A stretch of DNA of 64,000 nucleotides from Ochotona curzoniae (lineage: Eukaryota; Chordata; Mammalia; Lagomorpha; Ochotonidae), in contig NW_024467106.1 of assembly GCF_017591425.1 (NCBI RefSeq), positions 28,634,501 through 28,698,500 of the forward strand, written 5' to 3'. This document shows, one piece after another, positions 31,896 to 42,399 of this stretch (its first letter is position 1; each line of letters opens with the position of its first letter). The notes under the pieces are model-generated. The model was not told where the DNA came from, did no database searches, and saw only the letters and a list, made by a program, of their open reading frames with translations. A program made the translations under genes and the position numbers.

Positions 31896-31984
31896 TCCCA
31901 TGTAAACACTATTGCTCTGCCTCCTTGCTCCTTGTCTGCACAGCCTCTGAGTGTTAAAAAACCCTGCGTCCTGCCTTCCATCAT

Positions 31985-32085
31985 CCCCATTACACAGGTG
32001 GCCCAGAGGGCCGGAAGGAGTAGCCAAGGTCCACACATCCATCTTGCAGTAGAAAGAGGACCGGGACTTGGGGACCCTAGGATGT
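31985..32085 (+). mobile_element. MIR SINE fragment
   Basis: 'ccccattacacaggtggccc' then 'gtagccaaggtccacacatc' matches the MIR core. Confidence 0.55.
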
Positions 32086-33180
32086 GTCCTGCAACCTCCA
32101 TCAGGGCTAGGGAGGTGGTCCTTGTGCTAGGATGAAAATCGCTTAAGATGCCCCTGTGTAGGGTACCTGGGAATAATAGACATCGTGATGTTCTGTTGAT
32201 GTTTTTGTCACTGCCCTCATGGGGCTTGTGTGGGCTACTTCCTGTACAGGTAGGGACTTCTGCAAACAGGGCTTCCCTTTCAGCTTAACAAACATGGAGG
32301 TGCATGTGGAAGCTTGTAATTGCAGTGCGCCGACCCAGGCCTTCTGCAGGAGGGTGTCTGCCTCCTCACTGTTGCTCTCAGCCTTCTGCAGCTGAGCCTT
32401 TGCTTCCAGCCCATTGCTGTCTCTTCTGTTGGACGCCACCAGTAAAGTACATCGGTACTCCAGGCTACAGGTATTTGTCGGGGGCCTCATAAGGGATATA
32501 GGAAGACATTGGGACTACCACATCAGCATGGATGGGCAGGACCAAATTCACATCTGATGAGCTCAAGGTACAGGAGACTCCAACCTGGCTGGTTCTAGGT
32601 CATCCTGCTGGTGAGGGGCTGGGTTAACCTAGATCAGCTCTACCCTTTTAAGAACATTTGGGAGCTGATTCAGATTTATGAGTGAACACAGATTCAAGCA
32701 TTTTTGGTAACATGTTCCAGGGTTTTCTGAGAAGGTGGCTGTGTGTGAAGCACAATTGGGGGTGGTTCCAGTGTTCCTTTGCAGGGAATTGTGATTGGCA
32801 GCACCAGGTGTCATGCTGTTTTAGAAAAGGAGATTGGGTGTTGTCTTAAACTCTAGGTAACTTAGGGGTAGTGGAGTATTAAAATAGCAACCACAACCTA
32901 CTGATTTGCATTTTGGCTCCAGCTGGCTTGAACCCGGAATGTGATTACAGTAGCCTAGTTCAAGGAGTCAGCTGTGGAAAGTCTTGCTTAACAATGGCCT
33001 CCCACTTCTAATTGAAGTGCCCTGGATAATACTACTCCTTTTTGACAGATGCAATTCAAACCATAAGCCTTGTAAATGTGACTCTGAACTCCTCAGCCCT
33101 GTTTGGGGTCTGAAGGGCCTTAGACTAACGCTGCTGATCACATCCAAATTTCAGATTCCTGCTACAACTTCTCATGTATT
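32086..33180. other. Unique sequence
   Basis: About 1.1 kb without recognised repeats. A minus-strand frame at 32143-32490 includes a Gln/Glu/Lys-rich stretch (GLEAKAQLQKAESNSEEADT) that superficially resembles a coiled coil, but I see no splice sites or homologue. Confidence 0.4.
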
Positions 33181-33184
33181 GGAC

Positions 33185-33445
33185 AGTCCATTCACCTTTG
33201 AAACAGGAATGATTATGACTGCCTTGCAAAGTTATTTAAAATGAAATGGAAGCAGCACACTCATAAAGGTGCCTAGCATGTGACACATATCATGTATGAC
33301 ATGGGCCTCCTGTGGGGGCTGTGGGTTCATGAGCCCCTGGGAGAGGAAAGCCAGAAGTGTCCCATGCTAACAGGACATAGCTTCCTACCCAAGATGACAT
33401 AGTAAGACTATAGTTAGGACTGAAACTTAAAGGCATAGTCATTGT
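33185..33445. mobile_element. Two MIR-like fragments
   Basis: 33185-33290 is antisense MIR ('ttgaaacaggaatgattatg', 'ggtgcctagcatgtgacac'). 33365-33445 looks like a sense MIR end ('gactatagttaggactgaaa'). Confidence 0.45.
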
Positions 33446-33699
33446 CTGAGAGGGGTTGCCTGGGGTGGAGAGAGGATTAGGGCCTGTGAGGTCCCAACGG
33501 GGAGGAAATCCAGTTGAGAGACAGATTTCCCATATCCCAAGATCGGAGAGTTGTCTTGAAAGATGTTCAGTGTCCCAACCCTGGAAGTGTTATCGTCAAG
33601 GCTTCAGTCTGTGGTGACATTAGGATTGCAGAGGTCTCAGGGCAAGGACATTCCAGGAAGGTTAATTGTGCCATTGTGCCACAGCAGAACCATTCTCTT

Positions 33700-34045
33700 T
33701 CTTTTTTTTTTCTTTTTTTTTTTTTTAGAGTTTCATTTATTTGGAAGGCAGAGGGAGAGATGGAGAGGGAGAGAAAGAAAAACATTTTATTTCTGCTGGC
33801 TCACTTTCAAAATGATCACAACAGCTGGAACTGGGCCCGTTTGAAGCCAGAAGCCAAGAATTCCACCCAGATCTCCCACATGGCTGAGGGGGACCCAAGA
33901 ACTTAAACTATTTTCTGCTGCTTTCACAGATCATAAGTAGGGAGCTGGATGATAAGTGGAACAGCCAGGACAAAAACTGATACCCATATGAGATTCTGGT
34001 ACCTCAGGGCAAGACTTTAACCTGTTGCACCACAGCGCCAGCCCC
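33700..34045 (-). mobile_element. Old C-type SINE, antisense, long T tract
   Basis: T-rich tail complement 33701-33726, 'gctggctcactttcaaaatg', 'gccagaagccaagaattcca', 'gttgcaccacagcgccagcc'. Full length, diverged. Confidence 0.85.
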
Positions 34046-34429
34046 ATAGGCGGACATTTTCTACCAGAGCTATCTCAAGATGGATTGCATTGCTTCAGGG
34101 AACAGTAGAAGGGCTCAACATTTTGGGGTAGTCTTTAAGCAGAGGCTGGAAAAATCACTCAACAGAAATATTGTTGAAGGGGTTTGTGGTACTATTTACA
34201 GGTTAGATTAGGTGATGCATTGGTGAGAGGTGGCAAAGGACTGAGAGAAAAGAAGGGTGCTGGGGTGTGAGGTCTGACTTTGGAAATGGGCAGAAATGCA
34301 CTGGCTTCAAAGGACTGTATGGACACTGACACTGCTCTGTAGGGGGCAGACAGAGAGGGGAGGAGCAAGATGCATGGAAAGAGACAAGAGAAGGGATGTT
34401 TGGCCTATGTTGAATGAAGCTGGTCTATG
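34046..34429. other. Unique sequence
   Basis: Purine-rich. Nothing recognised. Confidence 0.35.
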
Positions 34430-34680
34430 CCTTTTAGAACTGTAGCAGTGTTTGTGTAAATAGCACTGTGCACTAGAACTTTCTACAATGATGGAAATGT
34501 GCATTTGTACTGTTCGATTGGTAGCCATCAGGCACATGTGACTATTGAACCCTTATTATGTGGCTAGTATAACAGAGAAAATGAATTTTAAATTTCACAA
34601 AATTAATTGAAATTTAAACAGTTCCATATGGCTAGCAGCCACAATATTGGATAAATCAGCTCCAGAGAAAGCATTTGGCT
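34430..34680 (-). mobile_element. Ancient hAT-type DNA transposon remnant
   Basis: 'ggtagccatcaggcacatgt' with 'gactattgaacc', then 'tatggctagcagccacaata' and 'ttggataaatcagctcc' match a mammalian hAT-class MER element that carries a 'gccacatgtggctattgagc' motif. Exact family and orientation are uncertain. Confidence 0.5.
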
Positions 34681-34684
34681 GCCT

Positions 34685-35040
34685 TCCCTGTGCCAGTTTC
34701 CTAAGCAGGTGTTGTGGCCTTAGAAGGTGCTGAGTACTTCAGAGGTCACCAAGATAAGGGAGACAGAATCTCAGCCTCTAAGAGTTTGTGGCTCATTCTG
34801 TGAGGTAGATAGCCAAGCAACCCAACGGGAGGCACACAGCCCCACGGCTGTGTGGGAAGTTGAAGGAGGAAGCTGTCTGCCCCACTGGGGTGCCAGAGGC
34901 TGCATTGCGAACCATGAAATAGGCAGCCTGGGCAGAAAAAGCCTTTCTGTAGATGAAACAACATAGACAAAGGATGAGAGGCAAGGAAGAATACATAAGG
35001 TTTAGAGAATGAAGTGAGGATGGACAAGTCCAGTGCCAGG
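34685..35040 (-). mobile_element. L2 LINE, antisense
   Basis: 'ccaagataagggagacagaa', 'ctctaagagtttgtggctca' and 'gaaacaacatagacaaagga' follow antisense L2. Confidence 0.5.
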
Positions 35041-35488
35041 AGTCAACCAACCCCAATTCCCTGCTCTAGTCAGCTAAGAAACAGCCTGGTGAGCTGAAGG
35101 GTAGAAAGCAACAGGGACCGTCTGTGCAGGGGCACTTCTGTCCAGTCTGCATAACACCATTCAGAGCAAGTAAAGGCGATGGCTTTGGGGCCTTCTCCCT
35201 CTGTCCCTTCCCAGGAAAAGCTTGTCTCCTTGTCTTGCCCTCCATGGGAAGGATCAGGGTCTCGATGTCCTCTGGCCAAGCATACAAGACTTCTTCCTCT
35301 GACATCACTTCCATTCCTCACCCCCTGCCCACCCCTTTTGTCTGCAGCCTTCCTATTGAATCATCAAGACCACATTTCAGTTTCACTGTCCGGGACTGGG
35401 TAGTTTCCTGGGTGTTACAAATCCCAGGCTGATAGCAAGCCTGACTTCCTATCTGATGTCCTTGCCTCCACCACACCTTACCTTCATC

Positions 35489-35719
35489 CGGCATCCACCT
35501 CAGTCGGGAGGCCTCCCAAGCATGACCAGAAGAGTAGTTGATGATGGTTGAGCTTGATTTCGGGCAAGACCTGTGGATATCTTCACTGATCCCCATCCTC
35601 TTGTAGACGACCCTGGGGGATTCTGATGTAGCCCGAGCTTCAGGAAAGTTCCAGTCAGGGTGGTCATTGGGAGCAATACTGTACATATCACTGGTTGTCT
35701 GCCAGTCCCATCTTCCTAA
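35489..35719 (-). CDS. Candidate internal coding exon, unknown protein
   Basis: On the minus strand, about 77 codons are open from 35719 to 35489 and stop at a near-consensus donor (GATGAAG then GTAAGG, at 35483-35495). The upstream edge could be the AG at about 35720 or a 'ctggcag' AG at about 35699. The peptide begins GRWDWQTTSDMYSIAPNDHP and later contains CPKSSSTIINYSSGHAWEAS; its balanced composition with W, Y, H and D residues looks more protein-like than any other frame here. I do not recognise the family. Against it: the microsatellite just upstream makes a poor polypyrimidine tract (purine-rich on the minus strand), and I find no phase-compatible neighbouring exon. Confidence 0.35.
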
Positions 35720-35739
35720 CTGAGCAATTGATGTGGCAC

Positions 35740-35741
35740 TC

Positions 35742-35810
<69 letters not shown>

Positions 35811-35811
35811 G
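35740..35811. repeat. Compound (CTGT)n(CT)n(CA)n microsatellite
   Basis: (CTGT) about 9 units, then (CT) about 11, then (CA) about 8, without interruptions. Likely polymorphic. It lies directly upstream (minus sense) of the candidate exon. Confidence 0.97.
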
Positions 35812-37170
35812 CCATGACCATCTGCCTCGGGGGTGGGGGGACTGTGACTCTACTGTTGACTTCAGAAGACAGCCTGATGGATCTAGAGAAAATTTAATTT
35901 CACCTATTATCCTTGTCTCAGCTCATTGTTGAGGAAAGGCTTGAGATTCATGGTTAAGGACACACAGGAGATAGCTGCTGGGGTCTCGGGGGGAGGAGTT
36001 CCTGTTCTTACCCCTGAGAACGAGATAAGGGATGTCCCTCTTCTTGCTCACATGGATGTGATGTCTGAAACTATTGGGACCATTGTGTCTCTGGGCAGTG
36101 TGGGGAGCTTCAAAGAACTGCTGATCTTTGAATTTCATATTCTCACTACTTTGCGTAGTCCCCTTGCACACCTGGAACCAAGACTTAGGGCTAACATTTG
36201 CTGTTGTTCTCTCTGACTACAGTAGGGCCTGAAAGACCTAAGGAACCTTGTGTGTGGGTTGCAGGATGTTGAGGAGGGCCCAGAAGTGGGAGGGCAGCAT
36301 TTTCAAATGTTCCTACCAGATCAGGCCTGGCACTGACAACAGCTACAATAAGGAGCAGATGATTGGAGCAAAACAAACAGAAACCCCACAGAGTGAGACA
36401 GTGGGGGCCTTTGGTCACCCATTCCTCAGGCCCAAAGTGCCTCTGATATATTCCCATTTATGCTTCAATGTCAGGATCAATTTGAGACTTAATGAAAATG
36501 AACCTGGAATCTAAGATAGATTCCTTACTCCAAACTTTGATCTTTCTAAAGCCACTTCCTATGGATGAGACCGTGCTTCTCTTGTGGAATCTGAACAGGC
36601 CCCCTAGATGGCTGCAGACTGGGGTGTCTATCTGTCCTTCTCAAGCTACAAGGATGCCTGTCAATTCCTTCTGTGTGCTGGAAGGCTGAGGGACTCAATG
36701 TGCCAGTGAGAAATGGAGCTATAGACGTGGTGAACATTATATCTTGATCTACCATCTGTCTGCAGAACTCCCGTGTACACAACTGTTTGGCAAAGCCTAG
36801 AAGGGTTGGTCATCCCTTCAAAAGGCTGCTAAAGTTGCTTGGCTACCAAGGATGTGAGAAGCCATTTTCTTTGACATTGCTATTGAGTTCTGTTCCACCT
36901 GCTCCACCATGAGTTCTCTGAGTTCGGCGGGAGGGGGTGGGGGATGGGGACACAGTTCCTTAACTCCTCCATCTTTAACTTGGCATTCAAGCTTCTTTCT
37001 CTAGAGCTATTCTGTAGCAGAAAAGTAAGCTTTGTTCATTAAACCAGGGATACACAAACTCCTCTCTACCTCTCCTCCCTTGTTATTCTGTTCCTACTGT
37101 GTGAAATGCCCTTTTCTCCTTTTTCTGTCCCAGCTTATCTCTGCATGGACTATGAGCCTTGAGCAAGTGA
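35812..37170. other. Low-repeat unique region
   Basis: No repeat recognised over 1.3 kb. A minus-strand frame at 35923-36171 meets a GTAAGAAC donor-like site at about 36003-36010, but its reading phase does not join the candidate exon at 35489-35719. Confidence 0.4.
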
Positions 37171-37174
37171 CCAG

Positions 37175-37370
37175 AGTATGGTTGGAAATCATCAAAAACA
37201 TGGGTTCAAATCCCAGCTCCACTACTAGCAGCTGTGACTTTGAACAAGTCACTTTGTCTCCATGGAATTCATTTTCCTTGAATGAAAAGGGAAGATAATA
37301 ATTTCTTCCTCACACATTGAGAACAGTTGACCTAATGGAGGCAAAGATCTGGCACACAGTAATTACTTAC
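37175..37370 (-). mobile_element. MIR SINE, antisense, well preserved
   Basis: 'gggttcaaatcccagctcca', 'ctgtgactttgaacaagtca', 'agataataatttcttcctca' and 'ctggcacacagtaattactt' cover most of MIR. Confidence 0.85.
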
Positions 37371-37439
37371 CAGTAGGAACATTCCTACCTCTTCCCTCCC
37401 AGGACAGTGTTTTGTTCCAATTACTACTTGGCCTTAGCC

Positions 37440-37715
37440 CACATGGCTCCCTTCAAATGCAACCCTAGAGGATCATGGGCCAAGGACTAATCTGGCCAGC
37501 CCTGCCCTGGATCATCTTCCTTGCCTAATCTTTCCATACTACTGTTACCTTCTAGCATAATTGTCTTCTTTCATATTTTATCTTCTGTTCCTCCCAACTA
37601 GAAGACCTTCTGTAAGTGGATGGGGAATTGTGTCTGCTTGATTTCCTGAGGTATCTCCTAGTGCTCAGGACATAGCACGCACTTAATGAATATCTAGCGA
37701 ACAAATGAATGAATG
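37440..37715 (+). mobile_element. L2 LINE 3' end
   Basis: 'cccaactagaagaccttctg', 'tcaggacatagcacgcactt' and 'aatgaatatctagcgaacaa' with 'atgaatgaatg' match the L2 terminus. Confidence 0.75.
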
Positions 37716-37809
37716 ATTTCTGACTACCCTTGAGGCTAGAGTCTAGGGAGCTGTCCTAGGTGCTGCCCTGTCTCCAACCCTGTCCCATTCCCTTCTCCCT
37801 GTCTTTGTG

Positions 37810-37990
37810 GTAGCCCTGTGCTGATTTCAATTTGTCTGGTTCCTGTGAGCTTCTGTGGTTCCTGTTCCTAATCACTTCATGGCTGCTGATTCAGCTGTTA
37901 AGTGAGCAGATGAAAATCCATTAAGGTGTAAAATGAGACATAGGAGGGCAAACAAAACAACTTTGAGGACACCTAGGATCAAGGCCAAGC
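37810..37990. promoter_or_regulatory. Conserved-looking noncoding patch
   Basis: Repeat-free, with 'ccattaaggtgtaaaatgag' (a T-box-like GGTGT) and 'tcctaatcacttcatg' (NKX/homeodomain-like). Flagged on motif density and lack of repeats only. Confidence 0.2.
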
Positions 37991-38099
37991 TCATTGATGT
38001 GTGTCACAGACTCCTACCTCTGCACTGTGTCCTGCCTATTCTCCTGATTTTTCTGTTCCTCAGTTGAGCATCCTGTTTTGTTCTGTTTAACACCTTTGA

Positions 38100-38395
38100 T
38101 TCTTGACTCTGCATCCCTTCCTTTGTCCCTGCACTCTTGTCCAAGGACTCTCTATCAGCATTCAGTTTTTCTCATGTATCATTTCCTCTGAAAGGCCTTG
38201 CTTAATTTCCAGATAAGGTTCACAAGGCCCTGACCCTGCACTCTGGAAAGAGTTATTGTGCTTGGAAGCATTCTTTATTCTAGGCCTCACCATTGGACTG
38301 TGAGCCCACAGGGAAGGCTCCAGGTCTGGTTTGCTCCTCGTGTGTAGAGCCTTGCAGTGCTTGACAGAGACAAAGCGTTCAGCAAGACCTTTCTG
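38100..38395 (+). mobile_element. L2 LINE 3' end
   Basis: 'tcctctgaaaggccttgctt', 'ttggactgtgagcccacagg' and 'gaaggctccaggtctggttt' follow the L2 3' region. Confidence 0.7.
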
Positions 38396-38439
38396 AGGAT
38401 GGGAGGAGAAAGCAAAGCCGTGGGAGGCTGTCCAGAAGG

Positions 38440-38620
38440 AATCCACACTTAGTTCTGTCACTGATAAGCTGTGAGACCATGTCTAAGTCACCTGCTCTCT
38501 CAGAGCCTCCACTTTTCTGAAATGCAGAGAAGGCAGTAGCATGGTTGCATATGATACTGACTACATACTTGGTCCTTGGAAAGGTGCTCAACAAATGGCA
38601 TCTGTATTAATACTGGCATC
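38440..38620 (-). mobile_element. MIR SINE, antisense
   Basis: 'gtctaagtcacctgctctct', 'cagagcctccacttttctga' and 'aaaggtgctcaacaaatggc' match MIR antisense. Confidence 0.75.
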
Positions 38621-38689
38621 ATAAAACCCTAGTGGTTATCTTTCCCTGTTCAACTTTGCTTGTAAATAGTTCTTTGAGCAAGGAAGAGT

Positions 38690-38805
38690 GGGTGTAGAAA
38701 CTGAGGGCGGAGAGCTGAAACAACTTTACAAAGACCACTTAGTGTTACAGGGCTAAGCTAAGGCTGGACCAGGCATCTTGATTCTGGAATTCCTTTTCTG
38801 TGGCC
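38690..38805 (+). mobile_element. MIR SINE fragment
   Basis: 'gaaactgagggcggagagct' and 'cttagtgttacagggctaag' fit the MIR core. Confidence 0.6.
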
Positions 38806-38809
38806 TTGC

Positions 38810-38955
38810 CATGATCTGCTTGGTATTTGGCTACTTGGGCCCGACTCTTACTAGATGGTAATGAGCAAATATGATGCCCAGTTCATTACATGGTAATCTT
38901 CATTACCATGGCTCAGTTTGGCAGACAGCTGTCTTGGCTCATCCAAGTCCCTCTT
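38810..38955. promoter_or_regulatory. Candidate homeodomain-type noncoding element
   Basis: Repeat-free patch with GGTAATGAGCAAAT (38859-38872), TTCATTACATGGTAATC and TTCATTACCATGG (38883-38910), plus CAGACAGCTG (E-box). Four ATTA/TAAT cores occur in about 55 bp, and the 'ttcattac' sequence occurs twice. Confidence 0.3.
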
Positions 38956-39885
38956 GGCTGTCCAGTTCAGAGCAGGATGCTCTGAGCACTTCCTGCCAGG
39001 TTCTTAGGGGAGAGCCATAGGCAGGCTCCAGAAAGGCAGGATACACTATGAGGAAGGAGCCATGGGTGTCCTTTGAGCATATAGTTGATTCCATCAGGAG
39101 ACAAGCCAAGTGTGCGTTGGAGGCCTGGCCATGTCTCTTTCCCTCCCTGGCTTGGATAGCACTCACCTGTGATACCTGCACCAGGAGAAGTGCTGTGCAA
39201 GGCACTGTGTGAATCAGGAATCCTGAGCTCCCCAAGCTTGGCTACGCCCAGCAGCTCTGAGGCTTGAATATCATCTTGGCTCCTGTTGGGAAGCAACTAG
39301 GCAGCCAGGCCTGGACTCCCGGGAGCCATTCCAGCCTCAGGTCCTTTGGACAAGCAGAATAGGGGGCCTGGAAGCTTCTCATAATGGCTCTGCAGGAATC
39401 TGATTTCTCATGGGATATTTCCCTCATTTTGTGAGTTCTGAGTACTCCCCAACTCATCTGTTTCCTTTTGAATCTAAGGCACATGGCAGAAATGGGAGGA
39501 GCCCAGTGGAAGAGTTGGCAAACTTAAGCTTTTGTCCTACTTTGGTTCCTGTTGTGATGTGTCCTGGGCCAGGTGTGCGTGCGCCTGAATAGAGAGAGCA
39601 CTTGCTGAGGTTGAGAGCAGTATTGCTGGAAACTGAGCACAAGAATATACCTTCCCTTCCCATCCGAGGTAATCAGGCAGCCATTAGACTATCAAGACCG
39701 CTAGCTACCAAATCACAAGACTTCTGAGTCCTTTCACAGCCACTGAACCTCAGAGACACTCAGTTTTCCTAACCATCTTCCAGGCTACTGGGGTCTCAGC
39801 ATGTTCATAGTTGTCAAAACACTTGCTAGGAATGTGCATTAAGAGCGTGATGAAAGGATGATGATCCAAGCCTTCTCCATCTACT
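38956..39885. other. Unique sequence
   Basis: No repeat recognised over about 0.9 kb. Overlapping minus-strand frames (38939-39235, 38967-39296) are unsupported. Confidence 0.4.
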
Positions 39886-39889
39886 TTTC

Positions 39890-40168
39890 TTAATTTAATT
39901 GTTTTATTTATTGAGACAGCAAAGTCAGGAAAGTCAAGAATTAAAGTGCTTTCCTTCAGTGGTTCACTCCCTAAATGCCCCCAAATGACTGGCACTGTGC
40001 TAGGGCCAAAACTGGGAGTTGGTGACCCAGTCACACATGAATGGCATCATCTGCTACCTCCCAGGGTCCACATTGGCTGGAATCTATGATCGCTTGAATT
40101 CACAGTACTCTGGTGTGGGACATAGGTGGGACACGGTGGCCTTCCTGCTAGATGCTGCCTATCCTAGC
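39890..40168 (-). mobile_element. Old C-type SINE, antisense
   Basis: 'attgttttatttattgagac', 'agtggttcactccctaaatg', 'gtgtgggacataggtgggac' are in antisense SINE order, strongly diverged. Confidence 0.7.
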
Positions 40169-40194
40169 CTTCTACAGCTTTAGCCACTAATATT

Positions 40195-40640
40195 ATAGTC
40201 AGCTAATATTTATTAAGTATCTATCATGTTCACAGCATCACATTGAATACTGAGACTTCAATACGTGTGTCCAAAGGTTACAACTAGAGCTCTGGGTCTT
40301 TTACTTTCAACAAACTCCAAATGTATGATTCTTAGGTATCAGTGCTATAACATGGAGGCCCCAAGATGTAGGAAGCTTACAGAGGGCTGAGAGAAATCAA
40401 GGAATGTTTAGAAGTGCTAGGAAGATGTGCCACAAGGCAGAGGGGCAGAATCAGCCATCTCCCAGGGTCTTCTGCATACCAGGCATTGTGCACTGTGATC
40501 TCCTGCAAACCTCAGGATAACTCCCAAGAGACAGGCAAAAGTAGCCCATTTACAGATGGGAAATTTGAGACGCTGTGAGAAGAAGCAGGGGAAATGAGTA
40601 CAAACTCTAAGGTCTGATTCCTGCCTGTAATGCTTTGGTT
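40195..40640 (+). mobile_element. Two MIR pieces
   Basis: 40195-40265 has a MIR start ('agctaatatttattaagtat'). 40470-40640 has 'taccaggcattgtgcactgt' and 'ccatttacagatgggaaatt'. About 200 bp of unassigned sequence lies between. Confidence 0.6.
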
Positions 40641-40964
40641 AATTCATTGACTTACTGGTCTCTCTTTAACTCCACAAGTATTTGTCACCCTCCCATGCAG
40701 GTGGAAGGATTTGATGTGTTTACCGAGCCCCCTTGTTTGTTTCCTCCTTGCTGTGCTTCTCAGGCCAGCTTGGTTTTTCCCTTCCCACAAGGAGGCTCGA
40801 CAGAGGGGATCAAGCTGGGTGCAGGCTGGGTGAGACTGGTTGGCATCAGGAGGTAAGGGGGTAGAGGCTGCTTGCCAGAGCCTGGCAGAGGAAAGGGGTG
40901 GTCGAGGGCAGACACATACCCCGCCCTCAGCAATATCACTTTACATTCCTCCAGGTCCTGCTCA

Positions 40965-41010
40965 GTTAATTGCCGGGGGGGGGGTGGGGGGGTGGTATTT
41001 ATAAAGCTGA
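40965..41010 (+). promoter_or_regulatory. Poly-G run next to a TATTTATAAA box
   Basis: G10 (40975-40984), T, G7 (40986-40992), then TATTTATAAAG at 40996-41006. The layout resembles a G-rich/TATA core promoter, and the G run could form a quadruplex. No downstream gene-like frame is evident. Confidence 0.25.
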
Positions 41011-41129
41011 GTGACGCTCCTGTCTAGGTGTGGAAAGATTTTTGTGGTGAGGAAAACTCCATGGGTGTTGGCATGGCACATAGTCCTTGCCCATGTGAGC
41101 AAATGGGTAGGGTGTATGGTCGGAAATGG

Positions 41130-41215
41130 TCTAGACTTGGAGTGAGGAGAACTGGGTTTTATCCCCATCCAAAATCATATTCACTGTATCTTTGACTTCA
41201 TTTATGCTGTCTGTA
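41130..41215 (-). mobile_element. MIR SINE fragment, antisense
   Basis: 'gagaactgggttttatcccc' and 'atctttgacttcatttatgc' give a worn antisense MIR. Confidence 0.45.
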
Positions 41216-41599
41216 GGGGCCATCATGTGCAGTGTTACATGGCTCCACATAGGACGCTCTGGGATGTTTGGCAGGGAGAAGGGGCTCCTTCAGTGTTAGC
41301 TATGACCTGGAAGGGCATGGAAGTTCCACATGGTTGACATTGCCTGAGGAAACTTGGGCACCAAAGCTGTCCTTGGAAGCACAGTCCTGTTGATAAACAC
41401 TAGGAAATAACTAAGAGTTCACATCACCTAAGCCTCAATTTGACTTTGGGATCAAAAGATTTAAAATTATCTCTGGAGACTTATTGGTAATAGCAGCAAA
41501 ACACCATTCATCTTCTGTCCTTGCTTTGAGGATCTGGAGAGATCTTCTGGAGTGCCAGGGCCACGGGTTCTGATGATAATGGTGTTGGTGATAACGATG

Positions 41600-41810
41600 A
41601 TGATGAATCCTTGTTGCACTTGTATATGCCAGGCACTGAGCTAGGTATTAGATGTACTTTTGCTTGTTTAGTTGCCGCATCATTCCTATGAAGTAGGCAT
41701 TAATCTGATGCCCATTATCTGGTGCAGAAGAGAATGCAGAGCAAACAAGTGACTTGTGGTATCAGTCATACATGCAACAGGGAGCTGACTGCATTCTGAG
41801 GATCCAAATG
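41600..41810 (+). mobile_element. MIR SINE
   Basis: 'tgccaggcactgagctaggt', 'cattcctatgaagtaggcat' and 'tgatgcccattatctggtgc' follow MIR. Confidence 0.75.
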
Positions 41811-42114
41811 AAGATACCTTAATGAAAGCACTGCTTATACATGAGTCCCAAACCAGATATTTTGAGATAGCCAGTGGCCAACCAAAGTGGGAGGGAGCAA
41901 ACAAAGACATGCAGTTCCCAGTGCCCAGGAAGGACCAAGGCTCTGGGAGGGTTGCCCATTAGGAGCCATGGTCTTGAAAAACTGCAGCTGCTGACAGACA
42001 GGAGATGCGTTCTGATCTTTCTGATCTCTCACAATGCTTTGTTGCAGCCAAACCCATCTGGGAGCCAGATAGCAAGCTGGCCTGGGAGATGCATTCTGCA
42101 GGGTTAGAATCCTG

Positions 42115-42150
42115 GACACAGAGCAGGACAGAGCAGGACAGAGCAAGACA
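42115..42150 (+). repeat. 10-bp tandem repeat, about 3 copies
   Basis: 'acagagcagg' twice, then variants 'acagagcaag' and 'acagggcag'. Short minisatellite. Confidence 0.9.
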
Positions 42151-42194
42151 GGGCAGATGCAGGTGCTAGGGGCTGGCATGCTTGCCTGGAGTCG

Positions 42195-42300
42195 CTCTAT
42201 ACAGCTTTATCTAGCTGCTTATCAGAACCTGGCAGGTCACACAGGGGGAAAGGGAGTCTCCCAGGCCCCATCCAGGGTGGGAGGTACACTGTTATTTGGT
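42195..42300. promoter_or_regulatory. Paired GATA-motif patch
   Basis: 'ctttatctagctgcttatca' holds two GATA sites (AGATAAAG and TGATAAGC on the minus strand) 9 bp apart, in repeat-free sequence. Candidate enhancer only. Confidence 0.25.
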
Positions 42301-42399
42301 TCTTGCCAATTGCCTGCCACTTAGAAATATGGAGACACAGTGTTGCCAAATCTTCCAACTTTCAAGGAGTTGAAAATTGATTGCTAGCTAACAAACGTA

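Noticed and set aside
32143..32490. Minus-strand frame with a Gln/Glu/Lys-rich segment
   Set aside because: Coiled-coil-like composition only. No splice sites, no poly-A to suggest a processed pseudogene, and no recognised relative.
35347..35432. Plus-strand exon after a strong 'ccttttgtctgcag' acceptor
   Set aside because: The acceptor looks good, but no donor is found within a reasonable distance and the frame is not protein-like.
35923..36171. Second candidate minus-strand exon ending at a GTAAGAAC donor
   Set aside because: The reading phase does not join the candidate exon at 35489-35719, and the acceptor is unclear.
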